Shown: positions 24,079 through 32,310 of the stretch, piece by piece
Position numbering within the stretch: the first letter of the stretch is position 1
Layout: every line of letters begins with the position of its first letter
NCBI RefSeq assembly: GCF_011043545.1
Contig: NZ_JAAKGP010000007.1
Span: 62,001-126,000, forward strand
From: Rhodobacter sp. SGA-6-6
GTDB taxonomy: Bacteria; Pseudomonadota; Alphaproteobacteria; Rhodobacterales; Rhodobacteraceae
Direction: 5' to 3'
DNA length: 64,000 nucleotides
The notes under the pieces: model-generated
The model's input: only the letters and a program-made list of their open reading frames with translations
Told to the model about the DNA's origin: nothing
Database searches by the model: none
Position numbers and translations under genes: made by a program

Positions 24079-24684
24079 ATGGTGTTTTCATTTCCCGGCG
24101 GCCCGAGACCGTCCCCCCTGCCCCCGCGGGGCCCCGCCGAGCTGCGCGCCTATTGGGAAGGGCTGCGCCGCGGCGGCGCCCTTCCCGCCCGCGCCGACCT
24201 CGACCCGCGCGGCATGGCCGGGGTGCTGGACCGGGTCTTCGTCGGTGAAAGGATCGGCGCGGGGCTGGTGCGGCTGCGCATCGCCGGCATGGCGCTGGCG
24301 GACATCGCCGGGCTGGAGATGAAGGGCCTGCCGCTGTCGGTGCTGGTCCTGCCCGAGGCGCGCGACCGGCTGGCGCAGGTGGTGCAGCGGGTGCTGGACC
24401 TGCCGCAGGCGGCGGAGCTGGAGCTGGAGGCCGAGCGCGGCATCGGCCGCCCGGCGCTGCGCGGCCGGCTGCTGCTGCTGCCGCTGCGGTCCGGCGGCGG
24501 CGGCCGCGACCTGGTGCTGGGATGCCTCGCAACCGAGGGCGAGACCGGCCGCGCGCCCCGCCGCTTCGCCATCGCCCGGGCGGTGGAGGAGCGGCTGGTG
24601 CTGCCGGAGGCCGCACCCGCCGGGCCGCCCGCGGCTCTGCGGCCCGGCCGCGCCCATCTGCGGCTGGTGCATTCCGCCGATTGA
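24079..24684 (+). CDS. PAS domain-containing protein (PAS_5 family)
   Basis: A 201-residue protein whose first 140 residues match the PAS_5 family common in alphaproteobacteria (PRGPAELRAYWEGLRRG, GVLDRVFVGERIGAGLVRLR, SVLVLPEARDRLAQVV). The C-terminal 50 residues are proline/alanine-rich and low complexity. These proteins carry a sensor fold without an attached output domain. Some regulate cell envelope or cell-cycle processes, but no function can be assigned here. The ATG at 24079 follows GGAGGG and is preferred over the in-frame ATG at 24043. It converges on the DAHP synthase gene with two palindromes between them. Confidence 0.8.
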   Translation: MVFSFPGGPRPSPLPPRGPAELRAYWEGLRRGGALPARADLDPRGMAGVLDRVFVGERIGAGLVRLRIAGMALADIAGLEMKGLPLSVLVLPEARDRLAQVVQRVLDLPQAAELELEAERGIGRPALRGRLLLLPLRSGGGGRDLVLGCLATEGETGRAPRRFAIARAVEERLVLPEAAPAGPPAALRPGRAHLRLVHSAD

Positions 24685-24694
24685 ACGAGGCGCC

Positions 24695-24743
24695 CCGAGT
24701 TTTCGCCAAAACTCGGAACCTGCGGATTTTCGGCGAAAATCCG
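24695..24743. terminator. Pair of TTTTCG-type palindromes between convergent genes
   Basis: First dyad: CCGAGTTTT/AAAACTCGG around CGCC (24695-24716, one inner base missing from the usual core). Second dyad: CGGATTTTCG/CGAAAATCCG around G (24723-24743), ending 2 nt before the DAHP synthase stop. The layout repeats the pair at 13870-13919. Confidence 0.62.
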
Positions 24744-24745
24744 GC

Positions 24746-26116
24746 TTACAGCGCCACGCGCCGCGCCGCCTCGCGCTGTGCCGACAGTTCTTCGGCCACC
24801 AGGAAGGCCAGTTCCAGCGACTGGCTGGCGTTCAGCCGCGGGTCGCAGGCGGTGTGGTAGCGGTCCGACAGATCCTCGTCCGTCACCGCGCGCAACCCGC
24901 CGGTGCATTCGGTCACGTCCTTGCCGGTCATCTCGAAATGCACGCCGCCGGGGACGGTGCCCTCGGCCTTGTGGATCTGGAAGAACTCGCGCACCTCGCG
25001 CAGCACGCTGTCGAACGGCCGGGTCTTGTAGCCGGTCGAGGACTTGATGGTGTTGCCGTGCATCGGGTCGCAGGACCACAGCACCTTGGCCCCCTCTTCC
25101 TGCACGGTGCGGATCAGCCGCGGCAGGTGTTCGCCGACCTTGCCGGCGCCGAAGCGGGCGATCAGGGTCAGCCGCCCGGGCTCGTTGGCCGGGTTCAGCT
25201 TCGCCATCAGCACCTTCAGGTCCTCGGCAGTGGTCGAGGGCCCACATTTCAGCCCGATCGGGTTCAGCACGCCGCGGCAGAACTCCACATGCGCGCCGTC
25301 GGGCTGGCGGGTGCGGTCGCCGATCCAGATCATGTGGCCCGACCCCGCCACCGGCTGGCCGGTGATCGAGTCGATCCGGCACAAAGCCTCCTCGTATTCC
25401 AAGAGCAGCGCCTCGTGGCTGGTATAGAAGTCCACCGCCGCCAGCGAGGGCGCGGTCTCGCTGGTGATGCCGGCGGCCTTCATGAAGTCCAGCGCATCGG
25501 AGATGCGGTTCGACAGCTCGCGGTAGCGCTCGGCCTTGTCGTGCTCGGCAAAGCCCAGGGTCCAGCTGTGAACCCGGTTGATGTCGGCGAAACCGCCGGT
25601 CGAGAAGGCGCGCAGCAGGTTCAGGCTGGCCGCGGCCTGGGTATAGGCCTGCAGCATCCGCTGCGGGTCGGGCCGGCGCGCCGCCTCGGTCGCGTCGAAG
25701 CCGTTGATGATGTCGCCCTTGTAGCTGGGCAGTTCCACCCCGTTCACCACCTCGGTGGGGGCGCTGCGCGGCTTGGCGAATTGCCCGGCCATCCGGCCGA
25801 CCTTGATCACCGGCACCTTGGCGCCGTAGGTCAGCACCACCGCCATCTGCAGCATCACCCGGAAGGTGTCGCGGATGTTGTCGGCGCTGAACTCGGCGAA
25901 GCTTTCGGCGCAGTCGCCGCCCTGCAGCAGGAAGGCCCGGCCCTCCGCCGCCTCGGCCAGCTGCTTCTTCAGCCGCCGCGCCTCGCCGGCGAAGACCAGA
26001 GGAGGATATTTCGCCAGCTGCGCCTCGGCCGCGGCCAGCGCGGCGGCGTCGGGATAATCGGGCATCTGGATCCGCGGTTTCGCGCGCCAGTCCGATTTCA
26101 TCCAGCCCTTGGTCAT
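24746..26116 (-). CDS. Class II 3-deoxy-7-phosphoheptulonate synthase (DAHP synthase)
   Basis: A 456-residue plant-type (AroH/AroAII) DAHP synthase, the entry enzyme of the shikimate pathway, joining phosphoenolpyruvate and erythrose 4-phosphate. Hallmarks are [79 protein letters not shown] and [18 protein letters not shown]. The Cys of GGDC and the Glu/Asp positions of the metal site are present. The ATG at 26116 was chosen because it gives the normal family N-terminus ([14 protein letters not shown]); upstream frame is leader. No other aromatic biosynthesis gene is adjacent. Confidence 0.95.
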   Translation of the reverse strand: MTKGWMKSDWRAKPRIQMPDYPDAAALAAAEAQLAKYPPLVFAGEARRLKKQLAEAAEGRAFLLQGGDCAESFAEFSADNIRDTFRVMLQMAVVLTYGAKVPVIKVGRMAGQFAKPRSAPTEVVNGVELPSYKGDIINGFDATEAARRPDPQRMLQAYTQAAASLNLLRAFSTGGFADINRVHSWTLGFAEHDKAERYRELSNRISDALDFMKAAGITSETAPSLAAVDFYTSHEALLLEYEEALCRIDSITGQPVAGSGHMIWIGDRTRQPDGAHVEFCRGVLNPIGLKCGPSTTAEDLKVLMAKLNPANEPGRLTLIARFGAGKVGEHLPRLIRTVQEEGAKVLWSCDPMHGNTIKSSTGYKTRPFDSVLREVREFFQIHKAEGTVPGGVHFEMTGKDVTECTGGLRAVTDEDLSDRYHTACDPRLNASQSLELAFLVAEELSAQREAARRVAL

Positions 26117-26273
26117 GGCTTCCTCCGGGTCGTTTGCGGTAACGGCACGGCTATACGCCTGCCCGCCCCGGAAGCAAAGGCGAAAAGGGCCGCGAAATGG
26201 CGGGACCCGCCCCTTGCGGAAGCAGGGGATTCGGGTATCCATGATCCGCTAACGACGCGAACAGGTCGCAGAC

Positions 26274-27302
26274 ATGCCCAGCCTCCCCCGCAAGGCCACC
26301 CAGACCGAGAAGGCGGCGCCCGCCCGGCGCTTCGTCTTCCTGTTGCTGGAGCGCTTCACCATGCTGTCCTTCGCGGGCGCGGTGGAGCCTTTGCGCATCG
26401 CCAACCGGGTGTCGGGCAAGACCCTCTACAGCTGGGTCCTGGCCGGCGAGCCGGGCGCGGGCGGTTTCATGGCCTGCTCGAACGGCGCGGCCTTCCGGCT
26501 GGACATCGGGCTGGACGAGATCGACCGCGACGACATCGTGCTGGTCTGCGGCGGCATCGACGTGGGCCGCGCCACCACCAAGCCGGTGCTGAACTGGCTG
26601 CGGCGCGAGGCGCGGCGCGGTGTCACCATGGGCGGGCTTTGCACCGGGGCCCATGCGCTGGCCAAGGCGGGGCTGCTGGACGGGCGCAAGGCCACCATCC
26701 ATTGGGAGAACCAGGACGGCTTCCTGGAGGAATTCGAGGAGGTCCGGCTGACCAAATCCGTCTTCGTGATGGACGGCAACCGCTGGAGCACCGCCGGCGG
26801 CACCTCGTCCCTGGACCTGATGCTGAAGGTGATCGCCGCCGATCATGGCGAGGACCTGGCCAATACCGTCGCCGACCAGCTGATCTATTCCACCATCCGC
26901 ACCGACCAGGACACCCAGCGGCTGTCGATCCCGACCCGGATCGGCGTGCGCCACCCCAAGCTGTCCCAGGTCATCCAGATGATGGAGGGCAACATCGAGG
27001 ACCCGATGTCCCCCGCCGACCTGGCCGAGGAGGTGGGCATGTCCACCCGCCAGCTGGAGCGGCTGTTCCGCCGCTACCTCAACCGCAGCCCCAAGCGCTA
27101 TTACATGGAACTGCGGCTGCAGAAGGCCCGCAACCTGCTGATGCAGACCGACATGTCGGTGATCAACGTGGCACTGGCCTGCGGCTTCGCCAGCCCGTCG
27201 CATTTCTCGAAATGCTACCGCAGCCACTACAACACCACCCCCTACCGCGAGCGCGGGACGCAGGGGATGCCGGGCGCGGTGCCGGTGCGGCTGTCGATCT
27301 GA
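26274..27302 (+). CDS. GlxA family AraC-type transcriptional regulator
   Basis: A 342-residue regulator with an N-terminal DJ-1/PfpI-like domain (residues about 20-190, including LLLERFTMLSFAGAVEPLRI, DDIVLVCGGIDV and MGGLCTGAHALAKAGLL with a nucleophile-elbow Cys) and a C-terminal AraC HTH (MSPADLAEEVGMSTRQLERL and NVALACGFASPSHFSKCY). Relatives include GbdR and CdhR, regulators of glycine betaine and carnitine catabolism. That fits the dimethylglycine dehydrogenase-like gene 7 kb downstream, but the link is only suggestive. It is divergent from DAHP synthase and convergent with the DUF805 gene. Confidence 0.92.
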   Translation: MPSLPRKATQTEKAAPARRFVFLLLERFTMLSFAGAVEPLRIANRVSGKTLYSWVLAGEPGAGGFMACSNGAAFRLDIGLDEIDRDDIVLVCGGIDVGRATTKPVLNWLRREARRGVTMGGLCTGAHALAKAGLLDGRKATIHWENQDGFLEEFEEVRLTKSVFVMDGNRWSTAGGTSSLDLMLKVIAADHGEDLANTVADQLIYSTIRTDQDTQRLSIPTRIGVRHPKLSQVIQMMEGNIEDPMSPADLAEEVGMSTRQLERLFRRYLNRSPKRYYMELRLQKARNLLMQTDMSVINVALACGFASPSHFSKCYRSHYNTTPYRERGTQGMPGAVPVRLSI

Positions 27303-27321
27303 CGGCAGGCGCGCGCCTCCC

Positions 27322-27744
27322 TCAGAACACGTTGGCGGGCGATCCCAGCGGATCGGGGCCGAAGCGGTTGTCGCCGGCGGTGCCCCTGGTGCAGAAGAAC
27401 ACCAGCAGCACGATGGCGCCGATCAGCGGCACGAAGACGATCAGATACCACCAGCCCGAACGGTCGGTGTCGTGCAGCCGCCGCACGCCCACCGCGATGC
27501 CGGGCAGAAGATGCGCCAGCGCCCAGATGATCGACAGCGGCCCGCCGGCAAAGCTGGCCGACACCCCGCCGTCGACCGTCTCCACCGTGCCGGTGCCCAG
27601 GCCCAGGACGCCCTCGACGATGCCGACGACGATGCTGGTCAGGATGATGTAGAGGAACCACCACCAGTATTCGGACCGGCTGGCCCGTCCGCCGAAGGTG
27701 ACGTATTTGCGATAGGCGCTGCCGATGGCCTGGGTGAAATTCAT
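27322..27744 (-). CDS. DUF805 family inner-membrane protein
   Basis: A 140-residue membrane protein of the DUF805 (YhaH/YiiR) family. It begins MNFTQAIGSAYRKYVTFGGR and has the signature GRASRSEYWWWFLY, then membrane segments around IILTSIVVGIVEGVLGL, LSIIWALAHLLPGIAVG and LIVFVPLIGAIVLLVFF. VRRLHDTDRSGWW is the second family hallmark. Function of the family is unknown. The ATG at 27744 gives the standard N-terminus; upstream in-frame starts lie in the leader region. It is a single gene, divergent from the ABC transporter operon. Confidence 0.9.
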   Translation of the reverse strand: MNFTQAIGSAYRKYVTFGGRASRSEYWWWFLYIILTSIVVGIVEGVLGLGTGTVETVDGGVSASFAGGPLSIIWALAHLLPGIAVGVRRLHDTDRSGWWYLIVFVPLIGAIVLLVFFCTRGTAGDNRFGPDPLGSPANVF

Positions 27745-27998
27745 CGCGCTCTCCAAAGGTTTTCGTGGTGCGAAATCGGCCGCCCCGCGGGGCGCCGGCC
27801 GCATCATCGCGCAGGACCCGCCGTTTCCAAAGCGGAGTTTGCAGGAGGTCCGGTATTCCCTGCGCCCCGGCGCGGCCACGGCAGCCCCCGCGCCGGGGCG
27901 CCAAGGAGCCCGGCGCCCCCGCTTCAAGGCGCTTTTCTTTTGATCATACTGCCTTTAGGGTCGCTGCAGGATTGCGATCCAAACCAGGGAGATCACCA

Positions 27999-29201
27999 AT
28001 GAAAAAACTGCTGCTGGCCGCTTCGGCCTTCGCGCTGACCGCAGGCGCCGCCGCGGCCGAGGACGTGAAAATCGGCACCCTTCTCGGCGCGACCGGCCCG
28101 ATCGAGAGCATCGCGCCCAACATGTTCACCGCCGTGGACATGGCGGTCAAGGAAGCCAACGACTCCGGCAAGGCCGCCAACGGCTGGGTGTTCCAGAGCG
28201 TCCGCGCCGATTCGACCTGCATCGACAGCGCCGTGGCCCAGGCCGCGGCCGAGCGTCTGGTCACCTCGGACGGGGTGAAGGGCATCGTCGGCGCCGACTG
28301 CTCGGGCGTGACCCGCGCCGTGCTGACCAACGTCGCCATGCCGAACGGCATCGTGATGATCTCGCCCTCGGCCACCTCGCCGGCGCTGTCGACCGACCCG
28401 GACGACGGCCTGTTCTTCCGCACCGTGCCCTCGGACGCGCGCGAAGGCGTGATCATGTGCGAGGTGCTGCGCGACCGCGGCATCAAGTCGATCGCGATCT
28501 CCTATTCCAACTCGGACTACGGCAAGGGCCAGGCCGAGGCGATCGACACCAACTGCAAGGAGATGGGCATCACGGTGACCATCAACGCCAGCCATGACGA
28601 CGGCAAGGCGGATTACTCGGCCGAAGTGGCGGCGCTGGCCGCGGCGGGCGGCGACGTTCTGGTGGTCGCGGGCTACATCGACCAGGGCGGCAAGGGCATC
28701 ATCCAGGCCGCGCTGGACACCGGGGCCTTCTCGGTCTTCGGGCTTCCGGCCGGCATGTATGGGCAAAGCCTGCCCGACAACATCGGCCCGGGGCTGAACG
28801 GCTCCTTCGGCCAGCACCCGACCTCGACCGCCGAGGGCTACCAGATCTACCTCGACATGGCGACGGCCTTCGACCCGTCCTTCGACGGCTCGACCAACTT
28901 CGCGGCGCAATCCTACGACGCGGCGGCGCTGCTGATGCTGGCGATGCAGGCTGCGAATTCCACCGACGGCAAGGTCTACAAGGACAAGATCATGGAAGTC
29001 GCCAACGGCCCCGCCGACGGCTCGGGCGTCAAGATCAAGGCGGGCGAGATCGGCAAGGCGCTGGAACTGATCGCCGCCGGCACCGCCATCGACTACGACG
29101 GCGCCACCGGGGTGCAGTTCCTGGACAACGGCGATTCGAGCGGCACCTATTCCGAGGACGAGGTGAAGGACGGCAAGTTCGAAAGCGTCGGCATCCGCTG
29201 A
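27999..29201 (+). CDS. Branched-chain amino acid type ABC transporter substrate-binding protein
   Basis: A 400-residue periplasmic binding protein of the Peripla_BP_6 / LivK type. The signal peptide is MKKLLLAASAFALTAGAAAA. The mature protein starts EDVKIGTLLGATGPIESIAP, with a two-lobe fold (GIVGADCSGVTRAVLTNVA, SYSNSDYGKGQAEAIDTNCK, VVAGYIDQGGKGIIQAAL). GGGAG lies 8 nt before the ATG. It heads a six-gene operon (27999-33611). The substrate cannot be read directly; neighbouring demethylase-like and GlxA-type genes make a methylated amino acid or another small amide possible. A strong hairpin follows the stop, typical where the binding protein must be made in excess. Confidence 0.92.
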   Translation: MKKLLLAASAFALTAGAAAAEDVKIGTLLGATGPIESIAPNMFTAVDMAVKEANDSGKAANGWVFQSVRADSTCIDSAVAQAAAERLVTSDGVKGIVGADCSGVTRAVLTNVAMPNGIVMISPSATSPALSTDPDDGLFFRTVPSDAREGVIMCEVLRDRGIKSIAISYSNSDYGKGQAEAIDTNCKEMGITVTINASHDDGKADYSAEVAALAAAGGDVLVVAGYIDQGGKGIIQAALDTGAFSVFGLPAGMYGQSLPDNIGPGLNGSFGQHPTSTAEGYQIYLDMATAFDPSFDGSTNFAAQSYDAAALLMLAMQAANSTDGKVYKDKIMEVANGPADGSGVKIKAGEIGKALELIAAGTAIDYDGATGVQFLDNGDSSGTYSEDEVKDGKFESVGIR

Positions 29202-29230
29202 TCCCCTGGTCCTGCCAGTGAAGACGATCC

Positions 29231-29256
29231 CGGCCGGAAAGCTTGCTTTCCGGCCG
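29231..29256 (+). terminator. Intra-operon hairpin after the binding-protein gene
   Basis: CGGCCGGAAAG and CTTTCCGGCCG form a perfect 11-bp stem with a 4-nt CTTG loop, 29 nt after the binding-protein stop. There is no T run. Such hairpins commonly stabilise the binding-protein mRNA or partly terminate, lowering expression of the downstream ATPase and permease genes. Confidence 0.6.
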
Positions 29257-29323
29257 TGAACAATCAATACGACCGCCGGCGCGGGCCAGACAGGCAGGCG
29301 AACCGGCGGCAGAAGGGGAAAAC

Positions 29324-30115
29324 ATGATCAGGGTCGAAGGGCTGCACAAGCATTTCGGCGGCTTCCATGCCGTCGATGGCGCCTCGCTCGAAATCGCCAC
29401 GGGGTCGATCACCGGGCTGATCGGGCCGAACGGCGCCGGCAAGACCACACTCTTCAACGTCATCGCCGGGCGCCTGCCGCCGACCTCGGGCCGGGTCCTG
29501 ATGGACGGCGAGGACATCACCGGCCTGCCGCCGCATGTGCTGTTCGGCAAGGGCCTGTTGCGCACCTTCCAGATCGCGCATGAGTTCAGCTCGATGACGG
29601 TGCGCGAGAACCTGATGATGGTGCCGCCGAACCAGTCGGGCGAAAGGCTGTGGAACGCGCTGTTCTCGCGCGGGGAGATCGCGGCGGAAGAGGAACGCAT
29701 CCGCGCCAAGGCCGACGAGGTGCTGGAGTTCCTGACCATCTCCCACATCGCCGACCAGAAGGCCGGCAACATCTCCGGCGGGCAGAAGAAGCTGGTGGAA
29801 CTGGGGCGCACCATGATGGTGGACGCCAAGATTGTCTTCCTGGACGAGGTGGGCGCCGGGGTGAACCGCACGCTGCTGAACACCATCGGCGACGCCATCG
29901 TGCGGCTGAACAAGGAACGCGGCTACACCTTCTGCGTGATCGAGCACGACATGGATTTCATCGCGCGCCTGTGCAACCCGGTGATCTGCATGGCCGAGGG
30001 CAAGGTTCTGGCGCAGGGCACGGTGGACGAGGTCAAGAACGACGAAAGGGTGATCGAGGCCTATCTCGGCACCGGGCTGAAGAACAAGGTCATGGAGGAG
30101 CACGCCCATGGCTGA
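29324..30115 (+). CDS. ABC transporter ATP-binding protein, LivG type
   Basis: A 263-residue ATPase of the branched-chain amino acid transporter group. Walker A is GLIGPNGAGKTTLFNVIAG (residues about 31-49), the ABC signature is ISGGQKKLVELGR, Walker B is IVFLDEVGAG and the switch His is in CVIEHDMDFI. LivG-type insertion features such as LRTFQIAHEFSSMTVREN are present. The Walker B continuation EVGAGVNR differs from the usual EPxAGLN, though the catalytic Glu is kept. The ATG at 29324 follows AAGGGG. The next gene, the LivF-type ATPase, begins 83 nt later, after two palindromes. Confidence 0.93.
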   Translation: MIRVEGLHKHFGGFHAVDGASLEIATGSITGLIGPNGAGKTTLFNVIAGRLPPTSGRVLMDGEDITGLPPHVLFGKGLLRTFQIAHEFSSMTVRENLMMVPPNQSGERLWNALFSRGEIAAEEERIRAKADEVLEFLTISHIADQKAGNISGGQKKLVELGRTMMVDAKIVFLDEVGAGVNRTLLNTIGDAIVRLNKERGYTFCVIEHDMDFIARLCNPVICMAEGKVLAQGTVDEVKNDERVIEAYLGTGLKNKVMEEHAHG

Positions 30116-30127
30116 GCGCGCAAAGCC

Positions 30128-30174
30128 CGAGTTTTCGCCGAAAACTCGAAACCCGGATTTTCGGCGAAAATCCG
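30128..30174. repeat. Pair of TTTTCG-type palindromes inside the transporter operon
   Basis: Two perfect dyads with 10-bp arms: CGAGTTTTCG/CGAAAACTCG around C (30128-30148), and CGGATTTTCG/CGAAAATCCG around G (30154-30174). They lie between the co-transcribed LivG- and LivF-type genes, not at an operon end. Their second member is identical to that at 24723-24743. Confidence 0.7.
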
Positions 30175-30198
30175 TGACCGCCGCAGCGGAGGCGCGTC

Positions 30199-30912
30199 AT
30201 GGCTGAGCCCTTCCTGATCGGCGAGAACATGACCGGCGGCTACGGCCCGGTCGACATCCTGCATTCCTGCACCATCGCGGTGGAACCGGGCGAGATCGCG
30301 GTGATCGTCGGCCCGAACGGCGCCGGCAAGTCCACCGCGATGAAGGCGGTGTTCGGGATGCTGACCCTGCGCCAGGGCACGGTGCGGCTGGCGGGCGAGG
30401 ACATCACCGGCCTGACCCCGCAGGCCCGGGTGCGCAAGGGCATGGGCTTCGTGCCGCAGACCTCGAACATCTTCACCTCGATGACGGTCGAGGAGAACCT
30501 GGAGATGGGCGCCTTCATCCGCGAGGACGGCCAGGTCGCCGAGACGATGGAGCAGGTCTACGGCCTCTTCCCCATCCTGCGGGAAAAGCGCCACCAGCCG
30601 GCGGGCCAGCTTTCGGGCGGCCAGCGGCAGCAGGTCGCCGTGGGCCGCGCGCTGATGACCCGGCCGAAGGTGCTGATGCTGGACGAACCCACCGCCGGCG
30701 TCTCGCCCATCGTGATGGACGAGCTGTTCGACCGCATCATCGAGATCGCCCGCACCGGCATCTCCATCCTGATGGTGGAACAGAACGCCCGCCAGGCGCT
30801 GGAGATCGCCCACAAGGGCTATGTCCTGGTGCAGGGCGCCAACCGCTACACCGACACCGGCAAGGCGCTTCTGGCCGACCCCGACGTCCGCAAGTCGTTC
30901 CTGGGGGGCTGA
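30199..30912 (+). CDS. ABC transporter ATP-binding protein, LivF type
   Basis: A 237-residue ATPase, the second nucleotide-binding subunit of the transporter. Walker A is VIVGPNGAGKSTAMKAVFG, the Q-loop region is GFVPQTSNIFTSMTVEENL, the signature is QLSGGQRQQVAVGRAL, Walker B is VLMLDEPTAGVSP and the switch region is LMVEQNARQALEI. These are the standard LivF landmarks. Its start is the ATG at 30199, 25 nt after the palindrome pair. The stop is 1 nt before the start of the small secreted protein gene. The pair of unequal ATPases confirms a HAAT-family importer. Confidence 0.94.
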   Translation: MAEPFLIGENMTGGYGPVDILHSCTIAVEPGEIAVIVGPNGAGKSTAMKAVFGMLTLRQGTVRLAGEDITGLTPQARVRKGMGFVPQTSNIFTSMTVEENLEMGAFIREDGQVAETMEQVYGLFPILREKRHQPAGQLSGGQRQQVAVGRALMTRPKVLMLDEPTAGVSPIVMDELFDRIIEIARTGISILMVEQNARQALEIAHKGYVLVQGANRYTDTGKALLADPDVRKSFLGG

Positions 30913-30913
30913 G

Positions 30914-31303
30914 ATGAGGCAGGGATTGCGAACCGGGCTTGCGGCGCTGCTTCTGGCGGCCCCTGCCCCGCTGGCGGCCGAAAGCCTCGACTGCCTGATG
31001 CAGCACCATTGCATGACCGGCGACGGCTGCGCCGATCTGGCCGAAGCGGCGGCGATGCGGCTGGAACTGGCCGCCGACCGCGCCTCGGGCCGGCTGGGTG
31101 TCGGCGAGGTCCAGATGGAGCTGAGGCTGCTCGCCCGGCACGAACGGGGCGACACCTTCCTTGCCGAGGCACCGGGCGGCGGCTCGATCGGGGTGCTGAC
31201 GCTGGCCCCCGACGGCCGCTTCCTGACCAGCTCGCACGAGTTCGGGATGGAGCCGATCCTTGTCACCGCCGGAACCGGCACCTGCACGCCGAGGAATGGC
31301 TGA
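30914..31303 (+). CDS. Small secreted protein of unknown function in the transporter operon
   Basis: A 129-residue protein I do not recognise. It has a signal peptide (LRTGLAALLLAAPAPLAAES) and a mature part of about 107 residues. The mature part opens with three closely spaced cysteines (SLDCLMQHHCMTGDGCADL), has a fourth in TAGTGTCTPRNG at the end, and is otherwise rich in beta-strand-like stretches (GGGSIGVLTLAPDGRFL). Four cysteines suggest two periplasmic disulfides. It starts 1 nt after the LivF-type stop, and its TGA overlaps the ATG of the LivH-type gene, so it is translated as part of the operon. A role in substrate handling or transporter assembly is possible but not shown. Confidence 0.78.
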   Translation: MRQGLRTGLAALLLAAPAPLAAESLDCLMQHHCMTGDGCADLAEAAAMRLELAADRASGRLGVGEVQMELRLLARHERGDTFLAEAPGGGSIGVLTLAPDGRFLTSSHEFGMEPILVTAGTGTCTPRNG

Positions 31304-32310
31304 TGGATTTCCTGAACGCCCTCACCGCCTTCGCCAATTTCATCCTCGTCCCCGGGCTGGCCTACGGCAGCCAGTTGGCGCTCGGCGCGCTCGGGGTGAC
31401 GTTGGTCTTCGGCGTGCTGCGGTTCTCCAACTTCGCCCATGGCGACACCATGGCCTTCGGCACCGCCTTCGCCATCCTGATCACCTGGTGGTTCCAGTCG
31501 ATGGGGATCGGCTTCGGCCCGCTGCCGACCGCCCTTCTGGCGCTGCCCTTCGCCATCGCGATCACCGCCGCCCTGGTGCTGGCCACCGACCGGGTGGTCT
31601 ACCGCTTCTACCGCCGGCAGAAGGCCAAGCCGATCGTGCTGGTCATCGTCTCGGCCGGGGTGATGTTCGTGATGAACGGGCTGGTGCGAATGATCATCGG
31701 CACCTCGGAGAAGATCTTCGCCGACGGCGCGCGGATGGCGCTGAACCCGCAGGACTTCAAGGCCTGGACCGGGCTGACCGAGCCCCTGGCGATCAAGACC
31801 ACCGCCCTGGTCTCGGTGGTGGTGGCGGTGATCTGCGTGGCGCTCCTGTTCTGGTTCCTGCAGAAGACCCGCACCGGCAAGTCGATGCGGGCCTATTCCG
31901 ACAACGAGGATCTGGCGCTCCTGTCCGGCATCAACCCCGACAAGGTGGTGGCGGTGACCTGGATCATCACCGCGGCGCTGGCGACCATCGCCGGCACGCT
32001 CTACGGCCTGGACAAGAGCTTCCGCGTCTTCGTCTACTTCGGCCTGTTGCTGCCGATCTTCGCCGCCGCCATCGTCGGCGGCCTCGGCAGCCCGCTGGGC
32101 GCCATCGTCGGCGGCTATGTCATCGCCTTCTCGGAGCTGATCGTCACCTATGCCTGGCGCAAGATCGCCGGCTACGTCCTGCCCGAAAGCTGGCTGGGCG
32201 ACGGGCTCTACCAGGCGCTCTCGACCGACTACAAGGTGGCGGTCAGCTTCGTCATCCTGATCATCGTCCTCTTGTTCAAGCCCACCGGCATCTACGGAGC
32301 GAAGACATGA
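31303..32310 (+). CDS. Branched-chain amino acid type ABC transporter permease, LivH type
   Basis: A 335-residue inner-membrane permease. It begins MDFLNALTAFANFILVPG and has about eight membrane segments, with the LivH hallmarks ALGALGVTLVFGVLRFSNFA, GDTMAFGTAFAI, MRAYSDNEDLALLSGINPDK (EAA-like coupling loop) and AAAIVGGLGSPLGAIVGGYV. The start ATG overlaps the preceding TGA (TGATG), and its own stop overlaps the next ATG, so coupling is tight. Compared with typical LivH of about 300 residues it is slightly longer, with extra sequence near LPESWLGDGLYQALS. Confidence 0.93.
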   Translation: MDFLNALTAFANFILVPGLAYGSQLALGALGVTLVFGVLRFSNFAHGDTMAFGTAFAILITWWFQSMGIGFGPLPTALLALPFAIAITAALVLATDRVVYRFYRRQKAKPIVLVIVSAGVMFVMNGLVRMIIGTSEKIFADGARMALNPQDFKAWTGLTEPLAIKTTALVSVVVAVICVALLFWFLQKTRTGKSMRAYSDNEDLALLSGINPDKVVAVTWIITAALATIAGTLYGLDKSFRVFVYFGLLLPIFAAAIVGGLGSPLGAIVGGYVIAFSELIVTYAWRKIAGYVLPESWLGDGLYQALSTDYKVAVSFVILIIVLLFKPTGIYGAKT

